A stretch of 11,025 nucleotides of DNA from Dehalococcoidales bacterium. GTDB taxonomy: Bacteria; Chloroflexota; Dehalococcoidia; Dehalococcoidales; UBA5760. The notes beneath the pieces were generated by a model, which saw only the letters and a list, made by a program, of their open reading frames with translations, did no database searches and was not told where the DNA came from. A program made the position numbers and the translations under genes. Below are positions 1 through 7,057 of this stretch, piece after piece (within the stretch, counting starts at the first letter, position 1; every line of letters begins with the position of its first letter). The DNA is taken from positions 1-11,025 of the forward strand of contig JAGYOC010000113.1 in NCBI GenBank assembly GCA_018399795.1, read 5' to 3'.

Positions 1-160
1 GTGCCCCACAGTCGGGACAGAATTTGTGGAATTTCCAAAATCGCCAGGTCGCTCCGCACCCGGGACACTTTACTGTCCAAGGTTCACCGCAATTGGGACA
101 GTAAGCAGCCACACTACTGATGGTAGCCCCACAACCAGGACACTTGTTCCATTCTGTCAT
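1..160 (-). CDS. Double zinc-ribbon protein, N-terminal part
   Basis: The first 53 residues of a protein whose end lies beyond the left edge. It starts MTEWNKCPGCGATISS and carries eight Cys in four CxxC pairs: C7/C10, C21/C24, C32/C35 and C48/C51, making two C4 zinc ribbons in tandem (DZANK-like). The spacer between ribbons is aromatic (ATWRFWKFHKF at 37-47). GGAGG lies five bases before the ATG, and the gene begins 13 bases after the gvpO stop, so it is the next gene of the operon. Zinc ribbons of this kind usually serve as protein-protein or nucleic-acid contacts rather than enzymes. The missing part may hold a further domain. A link to the GvpJ zinc ribbon is possible but unproven. Confidence 0.85.
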   Translation of the reverse strand, partial: MTEWNKCPGCGATISSVAAYCPNCGEPWTVKCPGCGATWRFWKFHKFCPDCGA

Positions 161-173
161 GCTTCCCTCCGCT

Positions 174-428
174 TTAGTCTTCCTCTGTTTCACCACGCTT
201 GCGCAACCTCTTTCTCTTAAAGCCGAGGAGGTTGCCCTCGCTGTCTAGACGAACTTCATAAATTCCTAACACATCCATGCTATCCGGTATAGCCTTTCTC
301 TCCACTGCTTCCAGGGAAACTACCCATTCGTTTTCTGCTTTAGATAGCCCCATAACCGAGTTGACAGGCAGCTTGCTGAGGCTGGCAAACTCATCCTGCG
401 CCTTTTTGGTTATCTCATCAGCATTCAT
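174..428 (-). CDS. gvpO: Gas vesicle protein GvpO
   Basis: An 84-residue protein of the GvpO family. After a short helical start (ADEITKKAQDEFASL at 3-17) comes the conserved domain: VNSVMGLSKAENEWVVSLEA at 22-41, then VERKAIPDSMDVLGIYEVRL at 42-61, then DSEGNLLGFKRKRLRKRGE. The W.V..E..E...IPD..DVLG.YEV..D..G pattern is diagnostic. GvpO is required for vesicle formation in haloarchaea and may affect gvp expression. It lies after a 332-base gap and just before the zinc-ribbon gene, rather than next to gvpN as in gvpACNO. The ATG at 428 is preferred over one at 464, which lacks a ribosome binding site. Confidence 0.9.
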   Translation of the reverse strand: MNADEITKKAQDEFASLSKLPVNSVMGLSKAENEWVVSLEAVERKAIPDSMDVLGIYEVRLDSEGNLLGFKRKRLRKRGETEED

Positions 429-440
429 AGTATCTGTAAT

Positions 441-446
441 CCTCCT
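441..446 (-). promoter_or_regulatory. Ribosome binding site of gvpO, unusually far from the start
   Basis: AGGAGG on the minus strand, with 12 bases before the ATG at 428. This spacing is longer than at the other genes here (4 to 9 bases). It still favours the 428 start over an in-frame ATG at 464, which has no ribosome binding site and would put this AGGAGG inside the coding region. Confidence 0.55.
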
Positions 447-538
447 TTTCAGCCACATGCCCACGTACTACTGGTAGGCTGCCTGGCTACGCACCGGCAA
501 ACATCTTCTACCTCATCGCGCGCCAAAGTTGAAATGTC

Positions 539-676
539 CTATCCTTTGGTTTCTTCCTGACCGCTGGCTTCAGTAGTCTTATTTTCAGCAACTGCAGGCT
601 CTGGCTTCGTCTCGACTTTAGTTGCACTCTCCCCTCGTTTAAAGAATGCTCTAATCTTCTATACTTCCTTCATCAT
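539..676 (-). pseudogene. Small Lys/Glu-rich reading frame broken by an amber codon
   Basis: GGGAG and an ATG four bases later open a frame of 45 codons that reads MMKEV, then TAG, then 39 further sense codons before a second TAG at 539-541. The part after the first stop (KIRAFFKRGESATKVETKPE and on to EETKG) is biased to Lys, Glu, Thr, Ala and Pro, like a disordered tail, and looks coding. No usual start codon lies between the amber codon and the second stop. One base change (for example from TGG or CAG) would explain a recent knock-out of a small protein. A sequence error or chance frame are also possible. The family is unknown. Confidence 0.3.
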
Positions 677-760
677 GCATCTCCCTTTCCAAATCAACAC
701 ATCGCCACCACCAAGCAGCGATTCTACTGCCCACGGGTTAGTGGCACAAGGGCTTTGCTT

Positions 761-1012
761 TCAGGAGCCACAGCTTGTTTTCTTCTCCCGATACTCTTTT
801 GCGGCTATGGCTCGCTGTGCCTCGTCCCAGTCCTTCCAGATGCCATATCTTAACATGGTCTCCATTCCGGCAAGAGCGGTCCTCAGCTTTACGCCCAGCA
901 GCGGAATGCCAGCCACTTGGATAATAAGGTCAGCGTCAAGCACCAAACCTTTATCCAGCACCCTGTCCAGAAGGTCTACCAGTGTCGCGTGGGTGTCTCG
1001 AGTCGGGTTCAT
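761..1012 (-). CDS. gvpM: Gas vesicle protein GvpM (GvpA/J/M family)
   Basis: An 83-residue GvpA-family protein. The beginning MNPTRDTHATLVDLLDRVL, then LDADLIIQVAGIPLLGVKLR at 25-44 and TALAGMETMLRYGIWKDWDE at 45-64, resemble haloarchaeal GvpM, where the PTKD start, the AxIPLxGI stretch, the AGM-TM-YG pattern and EWD end are typical. GvpM is a minor, aggregation-prone protein needed in small amounts for assembly. The ATG overlaps the gvpL stop (1009-1012) and GGAGG lies four bases upstream, so it is coupled to gvpL as in the haloarchaeal LM pair. GvpJ is the other possible label, but the true GvpJ here is the zinc-ribbon protein upstream. Confidence 0.92.
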   Translation of the reverse strand: MNPTRDTHATLVDLLDRVLDKGLVLDADLIIQVAGIPLLGVKLRTALAGMETMLRYGIWKDWDEAQRAIAAKEYREKKTSCGS

Positions 1013-1815
1013 TTCACCTCCTCTTTAGCTGGCACAACAGGTTTTGAGACAAAGCTATAGGGAGGCCAGGGACCAGAAAAATGTACCGAGAAGCCTTCCA
1101 TCTTGCTGACTTTCTCCAGTTCTTCTCCCAGGTTATCTACCTTCTCCCTAGCCACCAGACACGAGAGATTGAGCAGCATTACCTTACTTCTGTCCGCCTT
1201 TCTGGTTTTCTCTACCGCCATATCATCACAGTGGCGCTTGACCCTCGCGTAGAAGTCTTTAAACCAGTTATCGGCAAGCCTTTCCATCTCAGCCTTCACT
1301 GCTTTTTCCACCTTCTGCTTGTACAGATAAGCCGCCCCGGGTGATTTGGAGGCCATCTCATCTCTGATTTTTCGAATCTCGTTGCTTTCTTCTGAAATCC
1401 GCTTTGCTACTACGCTGTGGGCGTAGTAGATTTGCACCGCGTACTCATCCCTGCCTTCTATCTTCTCCATTACGGACTGAAGTCGCTCGCAATCTTCCCC
1501 AAGCCAGTCCCTTACCACCTGGTCAGGAGAAACAGCATCGCTTTTAGATTGCAAAATGGTGTCGAGGCCCATGGGGATGATGGTGCCAAGCTCTTTCTGC
1601 GCTTTATCCAGAACACCCTGATGTGTCCTTACCCACGCTTTCACAGTCCCCTCGTCACTCGATTGATACGGCTCGGCAGGGCAGTCATGAACGATGGCAC
1701 AAAAGCCCCTGTAAGGAATAGTACGTACCTCATTACCTCCTATTCCTATCAGACCCAGACTGACCGCCTTTCTGCTGGCAGCCACTCCGTATATGTATCG
1801 CCCTCTATTCTCCAT
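1009..1815 (-). CDS. gvpL: Gas vesicle protein GvpL
   Basis: A 268-residue GvpF/GvpL protein. It opens GRYIYGVA (5-12), has CAIVHDCPAEPY at 39-50, then VKAWVRTHQGVLDKAQKELG at 58-77 and TIIPMGLDTIL at 78-88. The HQ.V.D.A...GT..P...DTIL pattern is that of GvpL rather than GvpF. A charged helical centre (about 130-215) is followed by the C-terminal signature GPWPPYSFV at 248-256. GvpL contacts many other Gvp proteins and is thought to organise the assembly complex. It starts three bases after the ParA stop; GGTGAG lies 11 bases upstream, a modest ribosome binding site. The end overlaps the gvpM start by four bases. GvpF in this window is a distant paralogue. Confidence 0.93.
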   Translation of the reverse strand: MENRGRYIYGVAASRKAVSLGLIGIGGNEVRTIPYRGFCAIVHDCPAEPYQSSDEGTVKAWVRTHQGVLDKAQKELGTIIPMGLDTILQSKSDAVSPDQVVRDWLGEDCERLQSVMEKIEGRDEYAVQIYYAHSVVAKRISEESNEIRKIRDEMASKSPGAAYLYKQKVEKAVKAEMERLADNWFKDFYARVKRHCDDMAVEKTRKADRSKVMLLNLSCLVAREKVDNLGEELEKVSKMEGFSVHFSGPWPPYSFVSKPVVPAKEEVK

Positions 1816-1818
1816 TTG

Positions 1819-2619
1819 TCATCTGCTCACCTGACACATGTAATCTGCAAGCTTCCGGTAACTTTCGATGGCATCACATCGAGGATTGTAGCTGAAAATC
1901 GACTTCCCCTCATGCCAGGCTTTGGCCAGGTCGACCCTTTTCCGTATCTGCACTTCGGTCATCACTTTCCACCCAGCTTCTGACTCCCGCTTCTCCTGTA
2001 ATTCTGCCAGGACTCTTCCCGAAACCGAGTTAGAAGTCACCATATTGGGCACGATAGCCACAATTTCGATATCAGCATCCAGGACATCTTTCAACTCCCG
2101 CATCTCGGCCTCCAGTGTCTCTATGCCCCGGATTGACGCATCCTCGGCTTGAACTGGCACGAGCACCCTCCTGGCGGCAAGGAGAACGCTATCTGTCACG
2201 ATATTAACCGTAGGGGCTGAGTCTATCAGGCAAATTGCCCAATCGGCGCCGAAAGCCTCAAGCAATCTCTTGAGTCTGCTTTCACCTGCTCTCTGCACGA
2301 CCAGTTCGTCTTCGAGCCGGATGAGCGACTCATGCGCCGGCATTACCCAGAAATTCTCCACCGGTGTGATGAAACCTCTTATCTGCTCCACAGCCCCCCT
2401 TAATATAAGGTCAGCAAGAGGAAAATCTTTGCGTGTATATATGGCTTTAAGGCCGCATCCTGCCGTCAGGTGCCCCTGCGGGTCAAAATCCACAAGAAGA
2501 ACCTTTCGCCCCTTTTCGGCAAGCGCCGCTCCAAGATTTATCGTGGCGGTCGTCTTGCCCACTCCTCCCTTGGGGTTAGCTACTGCCAGGGTATATCCCT
2601 GTCCTTGTCCGGTTACCAT
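1819..2619 (-). CDS. ParA/Soj-type ATPase
   Basis: A 266-residue ParA-family ATPase. The deviant Walker A KGGVGKTT is at 17-24, with the signature Lys two residues in from the motif start. Walker A-prime VDFDPQGH is at 43-50, and Walker B CLIDSAP at 130-136. The fold continues with VLVPVQAEDASIRGIETLEA at 152-171 and AIVPNM at 188-193. ParA proteins cycle on the nucleoid and move or space cargo such as plasmids, carboxysomes or chromosomes. No ParB gene or parS-like repeats are visible here, which argues against a plasmid partition cassette. Inside a gvp operon, between gvpK and gvpL, the likely job is positioning or segregating vesicle clusters; this is inference. The start overlaps gvpK by 44 bases, suggesting coupled translation. 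Confidence 0.95.
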   Translation of the reverse strand: MVTGQGQGYTLAVANPKGGVGKTTATINLGAALAEKGRKVLLVDFDPQGHLTAGCGLKAIYTRKDFPLADLILRGAVEQIRGFITPVENFWVMPAHESLIRLEDELVVQRAGESRLKRLLEAFGADWAICLIDSAPTVNIVTDSVLLAARRVLVPVQAEDASIRGIETLEAEMRELKDVLDADIEIVAIVPNMVTSNSVSGRVLAELQEKRESEAGWKVMTEVQIRKRVDLAKAWHEGKSIFSYNPRCDAIESYRKLADYMCQVSR

Positions 2620-2941
2620 TTTCCCGCTCTTCAGGTTCCTCCTGCCACTTCTCCGGGTTGATTAGTCTATCTATGACATCATCTACAATGTCGTCCAGCC
2701 CATCCCTCACTGTCCGAACTGACTCACTTATGCCTTGCTCTTCTTTTATTTCTTCAAGGGCAATGTCGAGGTCCATCAGGGCTCTTCCCAACCGCTCACA
2801 CTCCTCCTCCGTTAAGGCCCCGCTCTCCATTCTCTTTAATGCCTGGATTTTGAGAGCATCTCTGATGACCTCAACCACAGCCAGAACCAGCCCCAACACC
2901 CCATGCTTTAGGCTTTTCTCATCGACGTCAACCACAGACAT
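2576..2941 (-). CDS. gvpK: Gas vesicle protein GvpK
   Basis: A 121-residue GvpK family protein. The conserved core is present: LKHGVLGLVLAVVEVIRDAL at 11-30, QALKRMESGALTEEECERLG at 33-52, LMDLDIALEEIKEEQGI at 55-71, and VRDGLDDIVDDVIDRLINPE to 97. GvpK is essential for assembly in clusters where it has been tested. The ATG at 2941 is chosen because it lies two bases after the preceding stop and begins the conserved part; an upstream in-frame ATG at 3022 would put 27 unrelated residues inside the Hsp20 gene. The last 14 residues overlap the start of the ParA gene by 44 bases, and that tail (NGNRTRTGIYPGSS) is not a known GvpK feature, so the C-terminus may have grown by loss of an earlier stop. 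Confidence 0.93.
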   Translation of the reverse strand: MSVVDVDEKSLKHGVLGLVLAVVEVIRDALKIQALKRMESGALTEEECERLGRALMDLDIALEEIKEEQGISESVRTVRDGLDDIVDDVIDRLINPEKWQEEPEERENGNRTRTGIYPGSS

Positions 2942-2943
2942 AT

Positions 2944-3468
2944 TTACCTTCCCTTCTTTAGACGCACTTCCAGGATTCCGTTGCGGCAGGCCGTTTTCAA
3001 AGTCTCCCCCTTCACCTGACAACCAAGCTCAATCTCCTTCCGGTAGCTCTTGGCGGCAGTTGTCCTGGTAGACAGGGAAAGGATGTCACCGGTAGCCCTG
3101 AGCTCCAGGTCTACCAGGTCAACACTGGGCACCTCAGCTATGACTACGACCTCTCCGGACTCGTGGAAAACGTCCACCTGTGGTTCAACCACTTCGGCCG
3201 CGTTTGTCTTTTTGGCACCTCTCCGTTTCGTTAATGGCCCGTCACTTCGTGCGTGCTGCGTGCTGGCTCCCGTGAATCGGCGATTGATGCTTGTCCCTCC
3301 CCTTCTCCACTCCTCATTGCTTACTACTTCACTCCCACCAGCCTTCTTTAACTTTTCCCTGAGTTCCTCAAGCTGCTCTCTCGCGCCTTCCGGGGAGGAG
3401 AGAAGCTGCCCCAAGTCTATGTTCAGGCCCAGAAAGTCAGCCTTGCTGTCTCTGCCATCCTCTGTCAT
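2944..3468 (-). CDS. GvpH-type Hsp20 small heat-shock-like protein, copy 2
   Basis: A 174-residue protein. Residues 12-43 (LGLNIDLGQLLSSPEGAREQ and on) are amphipathic and recall the N-terminal part of the first GvpH. A low-complexity basic linker with Ser/Thr/Arg covers 45-92, and an alpha-crystallin-like domain covers about 96-174, with PQVDVFHESGEVVVIAEVP, GDILSLSTR and the closing NGILEVRLKK. It lies between gvpJ and gvpK, much where gvpH and gvpI lie in the haloarchaeal gvpFGHIJKLM series, so it may be the true positional GvpH. AGGAGG precedes the ATG by 5 bases or so. Its stop lies two bases before the gvpK start. Cys at 150 and 161 in the domain are unusual for Hsp20 but may mean nothing. 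Confidence 0.87.
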   Translation of the reverse strand: MTEDGRDSKADFLGLNIDLGQLLSSPEGAREQLEELREKLKKAGGSEVVSNEEWRRGGTSINRRFTGASTQHARSDGPLTKRRGAKKTNAAEVVEPQVDVFHESGEVVVIAEVPSVDLVDLELRATGDILSLSTRTTAAKSYRKEIELGCQVKGETLKTACRNGILEVRLKKGR

Positions 3469-3522
3469 GACTCCTCCTCTCTAGCGTCTGTCTCCATAGG
3501 GGTGGTGTTTACCTATTGGTCC

Positions 3523-3897
3523 TCACTCGGTCGGTATCTCAGAGGGTGCTCTGGATCCATTGTTCCTGACCTTGGCGCTTACCCAACCGCACCAGGGGCA
3601 CCCGTCGTTCAAGAGCTCCTGGGAAGAGACGCGCTTACCACATTGAGGGCACTCCTCTTTACCCACCTGGGCTTCTTTCCAGGCGTCCGTTTCAAGATTG
3701 GTGCCACTGGGGAATTCCAGCCCGTACCTGGCGGCGGTCTCAAAGGAAGCCAGGGCAGCTCTTATCTTGATTCCTAAAAGCTCCACTCCGGCCACCGATA
3801 CGCAAATATCGGCATTAATGACCAGCCCCTTGTCCAGAACGCGGTCAATAACATCGGCCAGACCAGAGACTTCGTCCTTCGTTGCTTGCAGTGGCAT
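3523..3897 (-). CDS. gvpJ: GvpJ with an added C-terminal zinc ribbon
   Basis: A 124-residue GvpA-family protein. Residues 11-70 match GvpJ closely: LADVIDRVLDKGLVINADI, then SVAGVELLGIKIRAALASF, then ETAARYGLEFPSGTNLE, the last being a phrase typical of GvpJ rather than GvpA. GvpJ is a minor protein that helps determine vesicle shape and nucleation. Beyond the usual domain, residues 83-103 form a four-Cys zinc ribbon (CPQCGKRV at 83-90, CPWCG at 100-104), and the tail NNGSRAPSEIPTE looks disordered. GvpJ normally ends in an acidic tail without Cys. The start ATG follows GGGGGTG and lies four bases after the gvpG stop. The stop precedes the second Hsp20 gene by 54 bases. Zinc binding is inferred from Cys spacing. 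Confidence 0.92.
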   Translation of the reverse strand: MPLQATKDEVSGLADVIDRVLDKGLVINADICVSVAGVELLGIKIRAALASFETAARYGLEFPSGTNLETDAWKEAQVGKEECPQCGKRVSSQELLNDGCPWCGWVSAKVRNNGSRAPSEIPTE

Positions 3898-3901
3898 TTA
3901 C

Positions 3902-4153
3902 TCACCCCCTTTGACTTTGATATTCCCTCACTGCCCTCAGCCTCTCCATAAGCCGGGCTTCCATCTCCTCGTATTCCTCTTCGCTTAACTCGCCATCCTG
4001 CAGCAGCAGCTGGAGCTGCTGAAGCCTCTCCTTGATAGACTCCTCGGTTATCAGCCGTTCCTTATCAACCTCGTCTCTCATCTTTTCCAGTATGTCCTTA
4101 CCAAGAGTTAGAGGAGCGCCAATTAGAACATCGTAAAGAAATTTACTTATCAA
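3902..4153 (-). CDS. gvpG: Gas vesicle protein GvpG
   Basis: An 83-residue protein of the GvpG family, the same size as the haloarchaeal protein. It has a short hydrophobic start (LYDVLIGAPLTLGKDILEKM at 6-25), then an amphipathic charged helix with LQQLQLLLQDGELSEEEYEE at 44-63 and a basic end. GvpG is a minor protein that interacts with GvpF and GvpL in assembly. It starts at a TTG that overlaps the gvpF TGA stop (four-base overlap 4150-4153), with GGAG 8 bases before it, so translation is probably coupled to gvpF. Confidence 0.9.
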   Translation of the reverse strand: MISKFLYDVLIGAPLTLGKDILEKMRDEVDKERLITEESIKERLQQLQLLLQDGELSEEEYEEMEARLMERLRAVREYQSQRG

Positions 4154-4902
4154 CTCACCGACTCCAGCCTCACGTTGACAAAATTGTAGGGGGCCAAGGG
4201 GCCCACATACTTGAAGTTAACCTTACCCTGATACTGGGAATCCAGCTTGAAAACCTCTTTCTGGAAGTCACTCTCCCTGGCTCTCTCTACCAGAAAGGAT
4301 GCATTCAGGATATTCTTCACTCCCAAGGGATTATTCAGTCTGGCATCAATAGAGAGCCCCTTGAGGAGGGTGTAAACCCGGTCAGCGTACTTTGCCTTCC
4401 AGTCCAGGGCGATACGCTCTACCATCTGGCCAGCTTCCGTCAGCAGCCTCTGTGCTTCGATGGGAGACGGGGCGGCATTTATCTTTGCCTTCAGTCTGGC
4501 TAGTTCCTCGTTTTCGCCCTGAAGCTCCTTAATCATGGCCTCCTGGTCCCAGAAGACCTTCAGCTCGACCTCCACCTTGCCGCCAAGCCGCTTCAGCTCG
4601 TCCATAAGAGCTTGGTAATTCTTCTCCAGTATCTTGAGCACATCGTCCTTGCTGTTCGCAATCATGCCGAAGCCCATGGGGAGAAGGGTATAACTCTTCA
4701 GCAGTTCGTCTTGACTGATGGTGTGGGCCCGGACATTCTTCCTTGTCGGGTCAATCTCCTCAAAACCGGTATCGCTGACCACGGCCGCCAGCTTCTGAAG
4801 GTTGGTAGTGTACACCTCGGCGTCCCCCACGCCTGGGAAAGCGAATCTCCTGGGCTCAGGTTCCTCGATAATGCCGTAGATATATTTGCGCTCTAAAGAC
4901 AT
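4150..4902 (-). CDS. gvpF: Gas vesicle protein GvpF
   Basis: A 250-residue member of the GvpF/GvpL family, essential minor proteins that bind GvpA and help start vesicle assembly. The family N-terminus is clear: KYIYGIIEE at 6-14, LAAVVSDTGFEEIDPT at 38-53, and LLPMGFGMI at 73-81. A central charged helical region covers about 90-170, and the C-terminal signature GPLAPYNFV is at 234-242. PMGFGM is the form found in GvpF, while the second family member in this window has PMGLDTIL as in GvpL. The start ATG directly follows the Cdc48 stop with no gap, and GAGAGG lies 8 bases upstream. The end overlaps the gvpG start. Confidence 0.95.
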   Translation of the reverse strand: MSLERKYIYGIIEEPEPRRFAFPGVGDAEVYTTNLQKLAAVVSDTGFEEIDPTRKNVRAHTISQDELLKSYTLLPMGFGMIANSKDDVLKILEKNYQALMDELKRLGGKVEVELKVFWDQEAMIKELQGENEELARLKAKINAAPSPIEAQRLLTEAGQMVERIALDWKAKYADRVYTLLKGLSIDARLNNPLGVKNILNASFLVERARESDFQKEVFKLDSQYQGKVNFKYVGPLAPYNFVNVRLESVS

Positions 4903-7041
4903 CTATTCGCCTCTCTGCCTTTTTAGCCAGTCCATAGCCAGTTTAAAATGCTTCCGGGAAATTTCCAGTTTATCGCCTCGCCGCTCACCCTGGACAGATT
5001 CCCTGATGGCGACCAATGAAGCCTCACGGCAAATAGCCTCAATATAAGAGCCGGTCAAGCCTTCTGTCTCCTGGGCCAGCAGCTGGTGGTCGACATCACT
5101 CGCCAGAGGCTTTCCTTGAGTGTGAACTATGAATATTTCTCGCCGTGCCCTTTCATCGGGCAGCGGAAACTCCAGAATGAAATCAAATCTGCCCGGCCTC
5201 AGGATGGCCGAATCAATCAGTTCCATCCGGTTGGTGGCGGCCACGACCAGCGCTCCTTTCAGCTCCTCCAGACCATCCAATTCGGTCAGGAACTGGCTTA
5301 TCGCCCTCTCCGTAGCCTGAGAGTCCCTGGCCAGTCCCCGCTCGGGAACCAGCGCGTCAAACTCATCGAAGAAAAGGATACACGGGCTTGCCTGTTTAGC
5401 TTTTCGGAATACCTCCCTTACACCCCGCTCTGACTCGCCAACATACTTTGACATCAGCTCCGGCCCCTTAACCGAGATGAAGTTGACCTCGCTCTCGTTG
5501 GCCAGGGCTTTGGCAACCAGGGTCTTTCCTGTCCCCGGCGGCCCGGAGAGAAGAATGCCTTTCGGCGGATTGACCTTTGCCTCGCGGAACAGCTCAGGAT
5601 ATTTGAGCGGCCATTCCACCGCCTCCGCCAGCTTCTGTTTCACCTCACCCAGGCCCCCTACGTCCTCCCACTTTACGTTGGGCACCTCGACAAAGACCTC
5701 ACGAATCGCAGATGGCTCTATCTCCTTGAGAGACTCAGTGAAGTCAGCCATCGTCACCTCAAGCTTGAGCAGCGTTTCGTAAGGAATCTCATCTAACTGG
5801 AAGTCAATGCCGGGCATAATCTTTCGCAGGGCATTCATCGCCGCCTCGCGGCACAGGGCCTCAAGGTCGGCGCCGACAAAGCCATGGGTAATTTGAGAGA
5901 GCCTCTCCAGGTCCACATCTTGGGCCAGCGGCATACCGCGCGTGTGGATGTGAAGAATCTCGATACGCCCCCTCTGATCAGGGATACTGATGGCAATCTC
6001 CCGGTCAAACCTACCTGGACGACGGAGCGCCGGGTCAAGCGAGTTAGGAATGTTGGTGGCGCCGATAACAATTATTTCTCCTCGTGACTCCAGCCCATCC
6101 ATGAGCGCCAGAAGCTGGGCAACCACTCTCCTCTCCACCTGCTTTTCCCCACCCATCTCCTCTCTCTTGGGGGCAATGGCATCGATTTCATCGATGAAAA
6201 GAATAGCTGGCGCATTGGCTTTCGCCTCTTCAAAAACCGCTCTGAGGCGGCCTTCACTCTCCCCGTAGAACTTGCCCATAATCTCCGGGCCGGTGATGTG
6301 CGTGAAGTAAGCCGCCGTCTCTTCAGCGACGGCGCGGGCAATCAGTGTTTTGCCGCAGCCGGGGGGACCATGGAGCAGCACTCCTTTGGGGGGGTCTATA
6401 CCTAGGCGCTCGAATACCTGTGGGTATTTCAGCGGAAGCTCGATCATCTCCCTGACCCGCTGCAGTTCCTTTCCCAGCCCACCGATATCCTCGTAGGAAA
6501 CCTTAAACTCCCTGGCCTTGGCTTCCCCCTTTTCCGCAACCTCGATTCTCGTTCTGGAATGTACCAACACTGCTCCTTTGGGAACGGCGCTGACAACCAC
6601 GAAATCCTGGCTTCGCGTGCCGAAAAGATTGGCTCTTATCGTATCCCCCTCAACCAGAGCCAGCCCATCTAGCAGGGTACCGATATATCTGGCATCTCTT
6701 TCCCGGCTGATTAATCTGCTCAGCGTTAGGGGACTCAACACTATCTTGTCAGCTGGCAGGCAGCTGGTTTTTTGCACGTTTACCTTCTCGTCCAGCGAAA
6801 CCTGGGCATTGCCCCGCACAAGCCCATCCATCTGGATGAGGGACTTGCCCCGGTCCTCGGGATAGGCTGGCATAATCTTGGCGACGGTGTTTCGTTTGCC
6901 CTCAATCTCGGTGACGTCTCCCACCTGGGCACCCAGACTTTCCAGGTCCTGCGGGTCAATCCGGGCAATTCCCCGTCCCACATCCTTCGGTTTTGCTTCG
7001 CTAACACGAAGGGTCAGCGACTTGACATCAGTGGTCACCAT
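4903..7041 (-). CDS. Cdc48/VCP-type double AAA+ ATPase
   Basis: A 712-residue protein with the full Cdc48 plan. The N-domain (1-175) has the double-psi barrel pattern ([19 protein letters not shown]). D1 has Walker A GPPGCGKT at 225-232, Walker B ILFIDEID at 280-287 and an arginine-finger region RRPGRFD at 340-346. D2 has GPPGTGKT at 500-507, ILFFDEFD at 555-562 and RPGRFD at 615-620. The D1 pore loop reads KFYGES (257-262), aromatic as in archaeal VAT rather than the KLAGES of eukaryotic p97; D2 reads KYVGES. Cdc48 proteins thread and unfold substrates by ATP hydrolysis. No proteasome-docking HbYX tail is present (it ends KRQRGE). The gene lies 16 bases after gvpH and directly abuts gvpF. 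The ribosome binding site (GAAGAG) is weaker than its neighbours'. A role in vesicle assembly or disassembly is inferred from position. Confidence 0.95.
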   Translation of the reverse strand: MVTTDVKSLTLRVSEAKPKDVGRGIARIDPQDLESLGAQVGDVTEIEGKRNTVAKIMPAYPEDRGKSLIQMDGLVRGNAQVSLDEKVNVQKTSCLPADKIVLSPLTLSRLISRERDARYIGTLLDGLALVEGDTIRANLFGTRSQDFVVVSAVPKGAVLVHSRTRIEVAEKGEAKAREFKVSYEDIGGLGKELQRVREMIELPLKYPQVFERLGIDPPKGVLLHGPPGCGKTLIARAVAEETAAYFTHITGPEIMGKFYGESEGRLRAVFEEAKANAPAILFIDEIDAIAPKREEMGGEKQVERRVVAQLLALMDGLESRGEIIVIGATNIPNSLDPALRRPGRFDREIAISIPDQRGRIEILHIHTRGMPLAQDVDLERLSQITHGFVGADLEALCREAAMNALRKIMPGIDFQLDEIPYETLLKLEVTMADFTESLKEIEPSAIREVFVEVPNVKWEDVGGLGEVKQKLAEAVEWPLKYPELFREAKVNPPKGILLSGPPGTGKTLVAKALANESEVNFISVKGPELMSKYVGESERGVREVFRKAKQASPCILFFDEFDALVPERGLARDSQATERAISQFLTELDGLEELKGALVVAATNRMELIDSAILRPGRFDFILEFPLPDERARREIFIVHTQGKPLASDVDHQLLAQETEGLTGSYIEAICREASLVAIRESVQGERRGDKLEISRKHFKLAMDWLKRQRGE

Positions 7042-7057
7042 GTCATACTCTTCTTGG

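Larger units (their letters stand above)
429..760. other. 332-base gap between gvpM and gvpO
   Basis: The longest stretch in the window without an intact gene. Its centre (539-676) holds a small amber-interrupted reading frame described separately. The part next to gvpM has only a weak inverted repeat, ATCGC/GCGAT at 701-722. The part next to gvpO shows no clear promoter, terminator or further frame. No T-run after a strong stem is seen, so read-through into gvpO is likely. Confidence 0.6.

Noticed and set aside
539..676. Pyrrolysine-containing protein
   Set aside because: There is no other sign of pyrrolysine use here, and no conserved Gvp gene in the window has an internal amber codon; a broken or chance frame is simpler.
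1819..2619. Plasmid partition cassette
   Set aside because: No ParB gene, no parS-like iterons and no replication gene are present, and the ATPase is locked between gvpK and gvpL.
2942..3022. Upstream extension of GvpK
   Set aside because: The extra 27 residues lie in another frame of the Hsp20 gene and do not resemble GvpK; the ATG at 2941 starts the conserved part.
5835..6341. Two minus-strand frames inside the Cdc48 gene
   Set aside because: They are out-of-frame readings within the D1 ATPase domain with no homology of their own.
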